Source: Candidatus Accumulibacter proximus
GTDB taxonomy: Bacteria; Pseudomonadota; Gammaproteobacteria; Burkholderiales; Rhodocyclaceae
Length of the DNA: 64,000 bases
Assembly (NCBI GenBank): GCA_016709675.1
Contig: JADJMH010000002.1
Coordinates: 248,001 to 312,000 of the forward strand
Reading direction: 5' to 3'
Shown in pieces: positions 44,997 through 53,608 of this stretch (positions are counted from its first letter, which is position 1; every line of letters starts with the position of its first letter). The translations under genes were made by a program, and so were the position numbers. The notes below the pieces were generated by a model. That model saw only the letters and a list, made by a program, of their open reading frames with translations, was not told where the DNA came from and made no database searches.

Positions 44997-45136
44997 GATC
45001 ACACTCCTTCGGTCGATTCACGATGACACTCCTTCAGGTGGACGAAAGCGCGGCCGAGGGGCCTCGGCGGTCATCGCGAATGGTAGGTTTTTCGCCCGCT
45101 CGCGTCCTGCGGCAAATCGTCGCAAGCGCAGCTTGT

Positions 45137-45838
45137 TCAGCCGAGCAGCCGCTGCATCACCAGGTAGTAGCGCATGCCCTGCCAGACGGTGGCGATGCCG
45201 AGAACGATGACGAACAGCGCGGCGCCTTTGAGCAGCCAGCCACGCATCCTGACGCCGAGCCGGCCGAAGAGAAAACTCGCCGAGAGCATCGAGGGCAGGG
45301 TGCCGGCGCCGAAGGCCAGCATCAGCAGGCCGCCTTCGAGCACCGATGGCGCGGTCGTCGCCTTGACCGCCATGGCCATCGTCATCGAGCAGGGCATCAG
45401 GCCGTTGATCGCACCGCCAATGATCGCACCCGGCAATACGCCGCGCGAAGTTGCGGCGAGAAACTGGCGGCGCAGCCAGGCGATCGGCGCGAAGCCGAGC
45501 GAGTTGCGCCAGGGCGAAACGCCGAGAAGGTCGAGGCCCAGCAGGATCACCAGCAGGCCGGCGACGATCTGCAGCAGCCCCTGCAGCTTGCCGAAGGACC
45601 CCGTCTGCAGCAGGACCGTGCCGAGGGCGGCGGCGACCAGGCCGATCAGCGCATAGACGCCTACGCGCGTCAGGTGGTAGGCCAGGTACGGGGCGAAGGT
45701 CCGGCCGCCGAGTTTCATGAAGAAGCCCGAAACCAGGCCGCCGCACATCCCGAGGCAATGGCCGCTGCCGAGCACGCCGGTCATGAAGGCGAGTCCATAC
45801 GACAACTCGACGAGCAGTGGGTGGTGGCTGTGATCCAC
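45137..45838 (-). CDS. TauE/SafE-like membrane protein (UreH_2 type)
   Basis: 233 residues, about six membrane helices. VLGSGHCLGMCGGLVSGFF near the N-terminus and AIIGGAINGLMPCSMTMAMAVKATTA in the second half are the repeated Cys-containing motifs of the UreH_2/SafE-like family often found with cytochrome oxidase and copper ATPase genes. It starts 3 bases after the stop of the copper ATPase, so they are coupled. Likely role in metal or redox transport for cytochrome assembly. Confidence 0.8.
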   Translation of the reverse strand: MDHSHHPLLVELSYGLAFMTGVLGSGHCLGMCGGLVSGFFMKLGGRTFAPYLAYHLTRVGVYALIGLVAAALGTVLLQTGSFGKLQGLLQIVAGLLVILLGLDLLGVSPWRNSLGFAPIAWLRRQFLAATSRGVLPGAIIGGAINGLMPCSMTMAMAVKATTAPSVLEGGLLMLAFGAGTLPSMLSASFLFGRLGVRMRGWLLKGAALFVIVLGIATVWQGMRYYLVMQRLLG

Positions 45839-45841
45839 CGT

Positions 45842-48283
45842 TCAGCCCCGCTGCAGACGCAGCGAATTGGCGACCACCGAGACCGAGGAGAAGGCCATCG
45901 CTGCCGAGGCGACCATCGGGTTGAGGCGGCCGGCGGCGGCGATCGGGATGGCGACGACGTTGTAGCCAAGCGCCCAGAACAGGTTCTGGCGAATGATGCG
46001 CATCGTTTGCCGCGACAGCTGGATGGTCAGGGCAACGCGCGCAATGTCGCCGCCGGCGAGCGTGATGTCGGCGGCTTCCAGCGCGATGTCTGCGCCGCCG
46101 CCGATGGCCAGACCGACGTCGGCGGCAGTCAGCGCCGGTGCGTCGTTGATGCCGTCGCCGATCATGCCGACGCGTTTGCCCTGCTGCTGCAGTTCGCGGA
46201 TCAGTTCGAGCTTCATCGCTGGCGTCGCGCGGGCGATTACCCGCTCGATGCCGACCTGGCGGGCGATGTGCTGCGCGACGGCAGCGAGGTCGCCAGTGGC
46301 CATCACCGTCTCGATGCCCAGATGATGGAGGGTGGCGATCGCTTCGCGCGCACCCTGGCGCGGCTGGTCGGCGATCGCCAGCAGTGCGGCGATGCGGCCG
46401 TCCACGGCGACGAAGACCGGCGTCTTGCCCTGTTCGGCAAACGCTGCCGCCTGTGGCTGCTGCGCGCTGCAGGAAACGCCGGCTTCCTCGAGCAGCGCGG
46501 CATTGCCGATCAGCATCGGCAGCCCCTCGCAGCTGGCGCGCACGCCGCGTCCCGGGGTCGCTGCGAAATCGCTGCAGGCGGCCGGCTCGGCACCGCGGGC
46601 AAGGCACCAGGCAGAGATTGCACGCGCGAGAAAGTGCTCCGAGCCGGCTTCGGCGCCGGCCAGACGGGCAAGCAGGTTCGCTTCATCGACACCCTCGACG
46701 GCGATGAAGTCGGTGACGGCAGGCTTGCCTTCGGTGATCGTGCCGGTCTTGTCGAAAACCACTGTCGTGAGGCTCGACGCCGTTTCGAGCGCCTCGCCGT
46801 TGCGGATATAGATGCCGCGCCTGGCGGCCTCGCCGGTGCCAACCATGATCGCCGTCGGCGTCGCCAGCCCGAGTGCGCACGGGCAGGCGATCAGGAGCAC
46901 GGCGATGGCGTGTGCCAGGGCCGTGGCCGGGTGAGTTCGCGCCAGCAACCAGCCGCCGAAGGTCAGCGCGGCGATGCCGCCAACCGCCGGCACGAAGCGC
47001 GCCGAAATGCGGTCGGCAAGCTTCTGGACCGGCAGCTTGCTGCCCTGCGCGTGGTCTACCAGGCGGACGATTCCGGCGAGCACGGTGTTTGCGCCGACGG
47101 CCGTGACACGCAGCGTGAAAGTGCCATTGCCGTTGAGGCAGCCGGCGTGCACCTTGTCGCCCGGCTTCTTGCTGACCGGCAACGACTCGCCGCTGAGCAT
47201 CGCTTCGTCGACTGCCGAACTGCCGCAGACCAGCAGGCCGTCGGCCGGAATGCGGTCACCGGGGCGCAAGCGCAGCAGATCGCCGACGACGACCCGGTCG
47301 ATCGGCACGACCTGCTCTTCACCATCGCGCAGGACAACGGCAGTTTCCGCCTGCAGTTCGATCAACTTGCGGATCGCCTCGCTGGCCTGGCCCTTGGCCC
47401 GCTCTTCGAGAGAACGGCCAAGCAGGACGAAAGTGACAATCACGGCAGCCGCTTCGAAGTAGACGTGATGCTTCGGCCGGAACAGCCCCGGCAGGCTGTA
47501 CAGATAGGCTGCACCCGCGCCGAGCGCGATCAGCGAATCCATGTTGGCGCTCTTCTGCTGCGCAAGCCGCCAGGCCCTGGCGAAGATCTCCTTGCCCGGT
47601 CCGAACAGCACCGGCGTCGCCAGCGCGAATTCGAGCCCGCGCAGCGCCGGCGAGCGGTGCATCGCCATGCCCAGGAGCATCACGGGTGCAGTCAGTGCCG
47701 CAGCGACCATGACCCGCTTTTTCGCCAGCGCCAGCTGTTCCTTCTCGCGCTCGACGAGCAGGCGGCGTTGCGCCAGCGTGTCGATCGGCTGTGCCCGGTA
47801 ACCGAGCCTGCCGACCCGAGCGAAAATCTCGTCGCGGCCGAGCGTGCCACGGACCAGCGCGGTCTGCGCGGCAAAGTTCACGTTGGCCACTTGCACCCGC
47901 GGGTCGCGGCGTAGCGAGAGTTCGATCAGCAGCGCGCACGAGGCGCAGCTCATTCCTTCGATGGCCAGCGAGCATTCCTGCAGGGGCGTGTTGTCAGCGA
48001 CAGCCGCCGCCGGTCTCGCCGGCGGGCAGGCAATCAGGTTGTCGAGCAGGCCATCGACGATCGCCAGCAGGCGCTGCTCGGCCAAGCGGCGCGGGTCGTA
48101 GTGGATCGCCAGCGAGCCGATTTCTGGCACGGCCCGCACCTCGCTGATTTCCGGTCGTTTGCGCAGGAGGATTTCGAGGATGTAGCAGCGCTCGGCATTG
48201 CGGACCAGTGGCGGCGCGAGCAGGCGAACGCGCCGGGTCAGCCGGTGCACGACGCGGCAGTTCCGCTGGGCCTTGCCGCTCAT
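45842..48283 (-). CDS. copA: Cu+-exporting P1B-type ATPase
   Basis: 813 residues from MSGKAQRNCRVVHRLTRRVRLLAPP at 48283; the longer frame is a shadow of the preceding gene. Order: N-terminal region with a degenerate first HMA, an HMA with GMSCASC, membrane helices, TGES-like LSGESLPVSKK, IACPCALGLATPTAIMVG (Cu site), VVFDKTGTITEGKP (phospho-Asp), MIGDGINDAPALTAADVGLAIGGGADIALE and a final SVSVVANSLRL. Could be the FixI/CcoI-type pump that loads cuproenzymes, which its neighbours favour. Confidence 0.92.
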   Translation of the reverse strand: MSGKAQRNCRVVHRLTRRVRLLAPPLVRNAERCYILEILLRKRPEISEVRAVPEIGSLAIHYDPRRLAEQRLLAIVDGLLDNLIACPPARPAAAVADNTPLQECSLAIEGMSCASCALLIELSLRRDPRVQVANVNFAAQTALVRGTLGRDEIFARVGRLGYRAQPIDTLAQRRLLVEREKEQLALAKKRVMVAAALTAPVMLLGMAMHRSPALRGLEFALATPVLFGPGKEIFARAWRLAQQKSANMDSLIALGAGAAYLYSLPGLFRPKHHVYFEAAAVIVTFVLLGRSLEERAKGQASEAIRKLIELQAETAVVLRDGEEQVVPIDRVVVGDLLRLRPGDRIPADGLLVCGSSAVDEAMLSGESLPVSKKPGDKVHAGCLNGNGTFTLRVTAVGANTVLAGIVRLVDHAQGSKLPVQKLADRISARFVPAVGGIAALTFGGWLLARTHPATALAHAIAVLLIACPCALGLATPTAIMVGTGEAARRGIYIRNGEALETASSLTTVVFDKTGTITEGKPAVTDFIAVEGVDEANLLARLAGAEAGSEHFLARAISAWCLARGAEPAACSDFAATPGRGVRASCEGLPMLIGNAALLEEAGVSCSAQQPQAAAFAEQGKTPVFVAVDGRIAALLAIADQPRQGAREAIATLHHLGIETVMATGDLAAVAQHIARQVGIERVIARATPAMKLELIRELQQQGKRVGMIGDGINDAPALTAADVGLAIGGGADIALEAADITLAGGDIARVALTIQLSRQTMRIIRQNLFWALGYNVVAIPIAAAGRLNPMVASAAMAFSSVSVVANSLRLQRG

Positions 48284-48933
48284 TTGCCCGTGCCGGTCTT
48301 GCGATAGCGAACCAGCAGGAAGACCAGGTAGAAGATCGTCAGCCAGGCGTAGCGGAACTTCAGCGGCTCGCGCAACCAGCGCTGGGTGATCAGGTCCCAA
48401 TGGACGCGGATCAGGTAGAAGGCCAGCAGGTCGTTGAGAAAATTGATGATCGCCTGCTCGGTCAGCGCGCTCTCGAGCATCGGCTGCACGCGCTCCTGCA
48501 CGCCGCGCAGCTGCGGGTGGCGCGACATTTCCTGCATCACCCGGCGCAGGGCCCGTCTGGCGCGCGCTTCGATGTTCAGGCTGCCGCCGGCGCGGCGGGT
48601 CTTCGCCGGCGACGCTGCTGTGGCCCGATCGTCGCGCGCCGCCATGTTCGCCGTATCGTCGCCCGTCGCGAGTTCGCCGAGCGCTGCGAACAGCCGGCGC
48701 GCGACGGCATGCAGATCGCAGACATGCTCGTCGTAGAACACCGACAGCTTGCGCTCGGCGGCATGGATCGTCACGCGATAGACGCCGTCCTGACGGCGCA
48801 GCGCGGTCTCGATGACGTTTGCCGCGGCGAGGGAACACAGTTCGGCCGGTAGGGCGAAGCGGACATGGCCCGGATCGCGGTAGCGAACGACGATCTGTCT
48901 GGACAGGGCGTCTGGATCGGGGGCTGCAGTCAT
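48280..48933 (-). CDS. Hypothetical protein associated with the copper ATPase
   Basis: 217 residues. The N-terminal 80 residues, RYRDPGHVRFALPAELCSLAAANVIETALRRQDGVYRVTIHAAERKLSVFYDEHVCDL, look like a ferredoxin-like HMA fold without the CxxC. A charged middle is followed by a hydrophobic C-terminus (KFRYAWLTIFYLVFLLVRY). It overlaps the ATPase start by 4 bases (ATGA), so translation is coupled; perhaps an accessory to copper transfer. Confidence 0.7.
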   Translation of the reverse strand: MTAAPDPDALSRQIVVRYRDPGHVRFALPAELCSLAAANVIETALRRQDGVYRVTIHAAERKLSVFYDEHVCDLHAVARRLFAALGELATGDDTANMAARDDRATAASPAKTRRAGGSLNIEARARRALRRVMQEMSRHPQLRGVQERVQPMLESALTEQAIINFLNDLLAFYLIRVHWDLITQRWLREPLKFRYAWLTIFYLVFLLVRYRKTGTGK

Positions 48934-48961
48934 CGCCTGGCTCCGGTAACGCTGACCCGCA

Positions 48962-49330
48962 TCAGCCGGCCTGGGTTGCCGGCGCGTCGACGCCGGCCGC
49001 AGCCGGCTGCGCCGCTCGCGCTTCGTTTTCCTTGGCCTCTTCGATCAGGTCGGCGAGGCTTTCCTTCTGCTGCAGGGCGAAGTCCTTGCCGATGCCACAG
49101 GCTTTCGAAACGGTCAGGGCGATTTCCTTGCGGTAGCGGTGCAGCAGGTAACCGGCGACGACACCGCCGGCGACGCCGACGGCCAGCAGCGTCAGCGGAT
49201 TGACCAGCAGCGTGCGGCCGACCACTCCACCAGCCGCCGCGGCGGCGCCCGTCGCGGCTCCCTGGGTAACCGGCTTGCTCATCAGGTGCCCGAGCGTTCC
49301 CATCGCTCCTTCGTTCATCATCATGTTCAT
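48962..49330 (-). CDS. Small membrane protein, Gly/Ala-rich helix
   Basis: 122 residues from MNMMMNEGAMGTLGHLMSKPV. Contains GAATGAAAAAGGVVGRTLLV and NPLTLLAVGVAGGVVAGYLLHRYRKE, Gly-rich membrane helices, followed by an acidic, Ala-rich tail. Similar small proteins stand beside CopA/FixI genes in Rhodocyclaceae-like neighbourhoods; no function known. Confidence 0.65.
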   Translation of the reverse strand: MNMMMNEGAMGTLGHLMSKPVTQGAATGAAAAAGGVVGRTLLVNPLTLLAVGVAGGVVAGYLLHRYRKEIALTVSKACGIGKDFALQQKESLADLIEEAKENEARAAQPAAAGVDAPATQAG

Positions 49331-49347
49331 GGCTCTTCCTTTCGTCC

Positions 49348-49530
49348 TCAATCGCTTTCGTTGTCATTCTGCGGCGAATCCGGCGGTACTTCATTGATCT
49401 CGTGCAACATCTGATAGATCCCCCGACAACCTTCGCAGCAGAACGGCAGGCGCCGCTCCGCCGTCTGCAGGATCAGGGGCCGGATGCCACAGTCGAGGCC
49501 ACACAGAGCACAGGCCTGGCGGTCGCTCAC
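49348..49530 (-). CDS. Small cysteine-rich metal-binding protein
   Basis: 60 residues, start GTG at 49530: SDRQACALCGLDCGIRPLIL then RRLPFCCEGCRGIYQMLHEI. The CxxCG and FCCxGC pattern matches the metal-binding segment found at the N-terminus of FixI/CcoI-type ATPases (PF12156-like), here as a stand-alone protein. Its GTG overlaps the end of the thioredoxin gene by 4 bases. Probably carries copper to the ATPase. Confidence 0.7.
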   Translation of the reverse strand: MSDRQACALCGLDCGIRPLILQTAERRLPFCCEGCRGIYQMLHEINEVPPDSPQNDNESD

Positions 49531-50030
49531 GGCAACAGGTCCACCGCCAGGCGCTCGAAGGTGGCTTCGTCGGCTTCGCCGAGCACTTTGCCACGGATCC
49601 GGCCGTCGCCGCCGACGAAGTAGGTCGTCGGCAGCGCGACGACGCCGTATTGTCGCGAAATCGCCGCCTTTTCGTCGAGCAGCGCGGGGTAGGTGACCCC
49701 GATCCTGCCGATGAACGCCTCCACTTCCTGCCGGCTCTGGCCAGCGTTGATCGCGATGACCGTCAATCCCTGGTCCCTGTGCCGTTGCCAGACGCGCTCG
49801 ATGGCCGTCATCTCGTTTTCGCAGTAGCGGCACCAGTCGGCCCAGAAGCGAATGACGACCGGCTTGCCGCGCAGGTCGTCAGGGAATCTGACCGGGGCAC
49901 CGCCGAGGCTGCTGGCCGTGAACGCAGGCGCGATGTCGCCGCTGTTCAGCCTGTTGGCGTTGCCTTCATCGCAAGCCGTCAAGGTCAGGACGGCGAGGAC
50001 GCTCAGCAGGGCGATCGCTTGCCGGCGCAT
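49527..50030 (-). CDS. TlpA-like thioredoxin lipoprotein
   Basis: 167 residues. Lipoprotein signal MRRQAIALLSVLAVLTLTAC, then a thioredoxin fold with VVIRFWADWCRYCENEMTAIE (WCxxC) and VALPTTYFVGGDGRIRGKVLGE with the cis-Pro. Probably keeps copper ligands or apocytochrome cysteines reduced in the periplasm. Stop is 1 base before the next gene's end. Confidence 0.88.
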   Translation of the reverse strand: MRRQAIALLSVLAVLTLTACDEGNANRLNSGDIAPAFTASSLGGAPVRFPDDLRGKPVVIRFWADWCRYCENEMTAIERVWQRHRDQGLTVIAINAGQSRQEVEAFIGRIGVTYPALLDEKAAISRQYGVVALPTTYFVGGDGRIRGKVLGEADEATFERLAVDLLP

Positions 50031-50031
50031 G

Positions 50032-51033
50032 TTAGCCCTCGAGCAGAATCAGGCGCGAGTTGAGGATCATCAGCGAAGCGACGGCGGCGACGACAACGAA
50101 CATCGCTGCGGCCACGGTCGCCAGTTGCTTGCCGACGGCCGGAATGATGCGCTCCAGGCTCGGAATCCGGGCGAAGGGCTGCATGGCACCGACCCCCAGC
50201 CCGGCAGCCGTGGCGACGAAAAGCGGCAGATACAACCAGTAACCCTGGTAGCCGTATTCGGGCTTGAGGATGCAGAAAGGGCAATGGTGCTGCGGGTGTT
50301 CGTAAACGTAGAGCGAGACGAACGAGAGGATGCCGGCGATGGTCACGACGAAGGCCGCGCCGGAGAGCAGCGCGACCAGCCAGGGCGCGCGTTGCCGCAG
50401 GCGGTAGAGGAGTCCGGTGCCGGCGGCCAGCAGCAGTGTGACGTAGAAAGCGATCATCGTCGGCAGCGGTGGCGCAGCGGCGACACTGGCGCTGAGGCTC
50501 GGTGCTTCTTCGGAAAACAGGCTGCCGCAGCAGGAGGTGATTACATCGGCCTTGAGCCCGAGAAAGTAGCGCAACTGCAGCACCGCACTGGCGATGACGC
50601 AGGGCAGCAGGATCAGCAGCAGCAGGTACTTGACGCGCACCAGCGGGTAGTCAGGCGCGAGGGTGTCGACGTGATTGATCACCAGCCAGCTCGAGGCCAG
50701 GAAAAAAATGAGGATCTGCGCGATCAGTGCCGGGAAGCCGAATGCATTGACCTTGAGCGCGCCAACCGCGCACATTGCGCCGACGAACATCGAAGACATC
50801 CGGTCGGCGTTGAAGACGAACAACAGCAGCGCGACGAGCTGGCTGGCGAAGAGGAAGGAGAGCAGGGTCGACAGCAGGTAGGTTCGGCGTTCGAGCACGA
50901 GCTGGCGTTCGCTGCCGCTGCGGATGTCCCAGTGGCGCACCAGGTCGATGGCCAGTGGCGCGGCGGCGAGCAGCAGGCCGACGCAGACCAGCGAGGCGAG
51001 CAGCAAGGCGATGATCGCCGGCTGGAAGATCAT
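50032..51033 (-). CDS. Polytopic membrane protein of unknown function
   Basis: 333 residues from MIFQPAIIALLLASLVCVGLLLAA (ATG 51033, overlapping the ATPase gene end by 4 bases). About eight membrane helices. Conserved-looking cysteines are VITSCCGSLF and HHCPFCILKPEYG, which could bind metal or heme. Fixed between the ABC transporter and TlpA genes, so it likely belongs to the same copper/cytochrome assembly unit. Confidence 0.7.
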   Translation of the reverse strand: MIFQPAIIALLLASLVCVGLLLAAAPLAIDLVRHWDIRSGSERQLVLERRTYLLSTLLSFLFASQLVALLLFVFNADRMSSMFVGAMCAVGALKVNAFGFPALIAQILIFFLASSWLVINHVDTLAPDYPLVRVKYLLLLILLPCVIASAVLQLRYFLGLKADVITSCCGSLFSEEAPSLSASVAAAPPLPTMIAFYVTLLLAAGTGLLYRLRQRAPWLVALLSGAAFVVTIAGILSFVSLYVYEHPQHHCPFCILKPEYGYQGYWLYLPLFVATAAGLGVGAMQPFARIPSLERIIPAVGKQLATVAAAMFVVVAAVASLMILNSRLILLEG

Positions 51034-51722
51034 CCATCCCCCCCGGGCAGCGGTGGCACGATGCAACCGTCGCGCATATCGATCACCTGATGGACGATCG
51101 CCGAATCGACGACCAGCGGGTCATGGCTGGTCAGGATCACCGTCTTGCCGATGCCGTGCAGCCTTTCCAGGATGGCCATGAATTCGAGCGCCAGCGCGCT
51201 GTCGAGATTGGCCGTCGGTTCGTCGGCGATGATGATCTGCGGATCGTTGATCAGCGCGCGCGCGATCGCCACCCGCTGCTGTTCGCCGCCCGAGAGGTGT
51301 TCGACGGCGGCCGCGCGCCGATGCGACAGGCGCAGATCACCCAGCAGGCGCTCGGCGCGCTCGTGCAGCGTACGCCAGTGGCCGCCCAGCGGGTAGGCCG
51401 GCAGCATGACGTTTTCCTGGGCCGAGAGGCCCCTGATCAGATTGAATTGCTGGAAGATGAAGCCGAAGGTCTGGCGCCGGATGTCGGTCAGGAAGCGCTC
51501 GGGGAGTCCCGAGATGTCGCGGTCGCCGAGGCGGACGCGGCCGCTGGTCGGCCGTGACAGGCAGCCGATGATCGACAGCAACGTCGTCTTGCCCGAGCCG
51601 CTCGGCCCGCGGAAGGCGGTGACGCGCTGCGCCGGCAGATGCAGGTCGATGCCCTTGAGGGCATGGAACTCGTTCTCCCGGCCGGCGTTGAAGGCCTTGT
51701 GGATGTCTTTCAGCTCGATCAT
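51030..51722 (-). CDS. ABC transporter ATP-binding protein (LolD/MacB type)
   Basis: 230 residues. Walker A GPSGSGKTT, Q-loop FIFQQFNLIRGLS, signature HLSGGEQQRVAIARAL, Walker B IIIADEPTANLD and H-loop VILTSHDP. Works with the FtsX-like permease 7 bases upstream. MacB/LolD-type pairs couple ATP use to periplasmic work rather than classical import. Confidence 0.92.
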   Translation of the reverse strand: MIELKDIHKAFNAGRENEFHALKGIDLHLPAQRVTAFRGPSGSGKTTLLSIIGCLSRPTSGRVRLGDRDISGLPERFLTDIRRQTFGFIFQQFNLIRGLSAQENVMLPAYPLGGHWRTLHERAERLLGDLRLSHRRAAAVEHLSGGEQQRVAIARALINDPQIIIADEPTANLDSALALEFMAILERLHGIGKTVILTSHDPLVVDSAIVHQVIDMRDGCIVPPLPGGDG

Positions 51723-51729
51723 CGTTCGC

Positions 51730-52866
51730 TCAGCCGCGCATGACGGCGTCGGGGTCGGTAATCGCCGCCCGCCAGATCGGCACCAGGGTTGCCGCAGCGT
51801 AGGGGAAGACGGTGAAGAAGAACAGCGTGGCGATCTGGAAGCCGTCGATCACCGGGCTCAGTTCGAAGCGCGGGTAGAGCACCGCCCAGCCCTTGAGGAC
51901 CGGCGCGAAGAGCGACGAAGAGAAGCGGAAGACGTGCAGGTAGGCAGCGAGGTAGCCGATCAGGAAAGCTGCCTGCGAGATCAGGGCCCCTTCCCAGAAC
52001 TTCATCTTCAGGACATCGGCGGTTTCCCAGCCGATCGCCTTGAGAATGCCGATCTCGCGCTTCTCGTCGGCCGACAGGCCGGAGGCCTTCTCCCAGGCGA
52101 GGATGGCGAAGGCGAGGATGGCCAGCGAGGCAAGCGCCAGGACGATGCCTTCGCGCCAGTTGAAGATCGACTCGTAGGTACGCAGGATTTCCGCACGCAG
52201 GATCGGCCGCGCGTCGGGGAACTGCTGCGCCAGCTTGCTGGCGATGTTGCGCACTTCGAGCGGATTGGCGACCGACAGGGCGATGTCGGTGAAATGGCCG
52301 GCGGCGATCTCGAAAAAGGCGCGGAAGTCCGCTTCGCTCAGCAGCACCAGGTCGGCGCTCACCAGCTCCGAGTCGCTGGGCAGGATGCCGGCGATCGTGA
52401 AGCTGAAGAGCTGTCCCGAATAGGAACGGAAGGAAATGAGGTTGCCGACGGCGAGGCCGCGTGCCCGGGCCATGCCCGCGCCGACGAACAGTGTGCCGGC
52501 AGCGATCTCCTGATGGTTTGGCACCATGAAGGTGTAGTTGGCCTTGACCACCGGATCGTAATAATAGCCCCAGAGGCGGCCTTCCTTCTGCTGAACGCCG
52601 CGGATGCGGCCGATTCGTTCAAGGTAGCCGGGCGGGATCAGGTCGTGGCGGCCGGCGACCATCCGCTGCAAGACGATTTCCGGCGCGCCGGCGAGAACCT
52701 GCGCGGCGGCCTGCCGCAGCGCGTGGGTGAACAGCATCACCGAGGCGAGCAGAAAGACGATCAGCGTATAGACCAGCAACAGACCGAGGTTTTTCGCCTT
52801 GCGCCGCGCCAGCGACGAGAGCGTGAAATCAATCAGGTACTTCTGTTTCTCGATCCAGGCGTTCAT
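51730..52866 (-). CDS. ABC transporter permease, FtsX/MacB type
   Basis: 378 residues. N-terminal helix after MNAWIEKQKYLIDFTLSSLARRKAKNLGLLLVYTLIVFLLAS, a large periplasmic domain, and a C-terminal FtsX bundle (LALASLAILAFAILAWEKASGLSADEKREIGILKAIGWETADVLKMKFWEG, ATLFFFTVFPYAAATLVPIWRAA). Substrate unknown; context points to copper or cytochrome maturation. Confidence 0.88.
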   Translation of the reverse strand: MNAWIEKQKYLIDFTLSSLARRKAKNLGLLLVYTLIVFLLASVMLFTHALRQAAAQVLAGAPEIVLQRMVAGRHDLIPPGYLERIGRIRGVQQKEGRLWGYYYDPVVKANYTFMVPNHQEIAAGTLFVGAGMARARGLAVGNLISFRSYSGQLFSFTIAGILPSDSELVSADLVLLSEADFRAFFEIAAGHFTDIALSVANPLEVRNIASKLAQQFPDARPILRAEILRTYESIFNWREGIVLALASLAILAFAILAWEKASGLSADEKREIGILKAIGWETADVLKMKFWEGALISQAAFLIGYLAAYLHVFRFSSSLFAPVLKGWAVLYPRFELSPVIDGFQIATLFFFTVFPYAAATLVPIWRAAITDPDAVMRG

Positions 52867-53167
52867 TGGCGGCAGTCAGGCTGGCGGGCGGCGGGACCAG
52901 CGAACCGGTCGGAAAGTGTTCGAGGCCCAGCGGATGATCCTGGAACGCCGAATGCAGGTCGGCCTGCGACAGGTGGCGCGTGTAGCGGGCTTCGGTGAAC
53001 AGGCAAAGGTCGGTCAGCTGCAGTTGGACGACCAGTTCGCCCATGCGCACGCCGGCAGCGGCGCGTTGCTGGCGCAGCCAGGCGGCATCCGCAAAGCTGG
53101 CAGCGACCAGGCTGACGGCGCAGGCGAGGGCAATCAGGGCGCGATGGCTGCGGCGGGCAACGGGCAT
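52829..53167 (-). CDS. Small exported hypothetical protein
   Basis: 112 residues from MPVARRSHRALIALACAVSLVAASFADAAW. Signal peptide or membrane anchor, then MGELVVQLQLTDLCLFTEARYTRHLSQADLHSAFQDHPLGLEHFPTGSLVPPP. Overlaps the permease start by 38 bases and heads the operon. The HLSQADLHSAFQDHPLGLEHFPTGS part looks conserved but has no name known to me. Confidence 0.65.
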   Translation of the reverse strand: MPVARRSHRALIALACAVSLVAASFADAAWLRQQRAAAGVRMGELVVQLQLTDLCLFTEARYTRHLSQADLHSAFQDHPLGLEHFPTGSLVPPPASLTAANERLDRETEVPD

Positions 53168-53301
53168 GGCTTCAGGCAAGAGGCGGCCGCAGACGCCGGC
53201 TTGCGCCGATCACCTGCGGCCAGAAAAACCGGCAACCATCGCGTCAATGCCGCCGGCGGCCAGGGGCGAGTGGCGGGCGACGCCTGCCGGCCGGTAGGGC
53301 A

Positions 53302-53484
53302 TCAAACCCGATTCGCAGCCCGCATCAGGGCGCCGCGCAGGGCGATCGTCAGGCTGCTGCCAATGCCGACGCGCTGCGCCAGTGCCGGCAGAATGATCAG
53401 GGAGGCAAGCGCGAAACCGGCACCGAGCAGCAGTGAGGTCAGTTCGCCATCGTCTTCGCTGCAGTCTGGATGGTTGTCTTGCAT
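53302..53484 (-). CDS. Small membrane protein
   Basis: 60 residues: acidic N-terminus MQDNHPDCSEDDGELTS, one hydrophobic helix LLLGAGFALASLIILPALA. A short frame with a plausible GAGG-type site upstream; modest confidence it is expressed. Confidence 0.45.
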   Translation of the reverse strand: MQDNHPDCSEDDGELTSLLLGAGFALASLIILPALAQRVGIGSSLTIALRGALMRAANRV

Positions 53485-53565
53485 GGTGGCCTCCCCTGGC
53501 GCGATCGGTTCTCAGGTCTTCGGATAGAATGGGGGAATCTTAGTGTGCTTCCCGGTTTTGTTGAA

Positions 53566-53582
53566 TGCGGCAAATTGCCGCA
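53566..53582. promoter_or_regulatory. Palindrome upstream of the NirC-like gene
   Basis: TGCGGCAA-A-TTGCCGCA, a perfect 8-bp inverted repeat around one base, with outer GTTG/CAAC. It lies 27 bases before the ATG at 53609. It could be an operator or a leader hairpin; it is not an FNR-type box. Confidence 0.5.
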
Positions 53583-53608
53583 GCAACTTTCTCTGCGAGT
53601 CCTGCCCG

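Noticed and set aside
45023..47914. A 963-codon open frame on the plus strand
   Set aside because: It is antisense to the TauE/SafE and copper ATPase genes, has shadow composition (His/Asp/Arg/Gln-rich) and no motif; high GC makes such long shadows common here.
51030..52866. ABC pair as NosF/NosY
   Set aside because: The permease has the FtsX/MacB layout with a periplasmic domain, not the NosY type, and NosD is absent.
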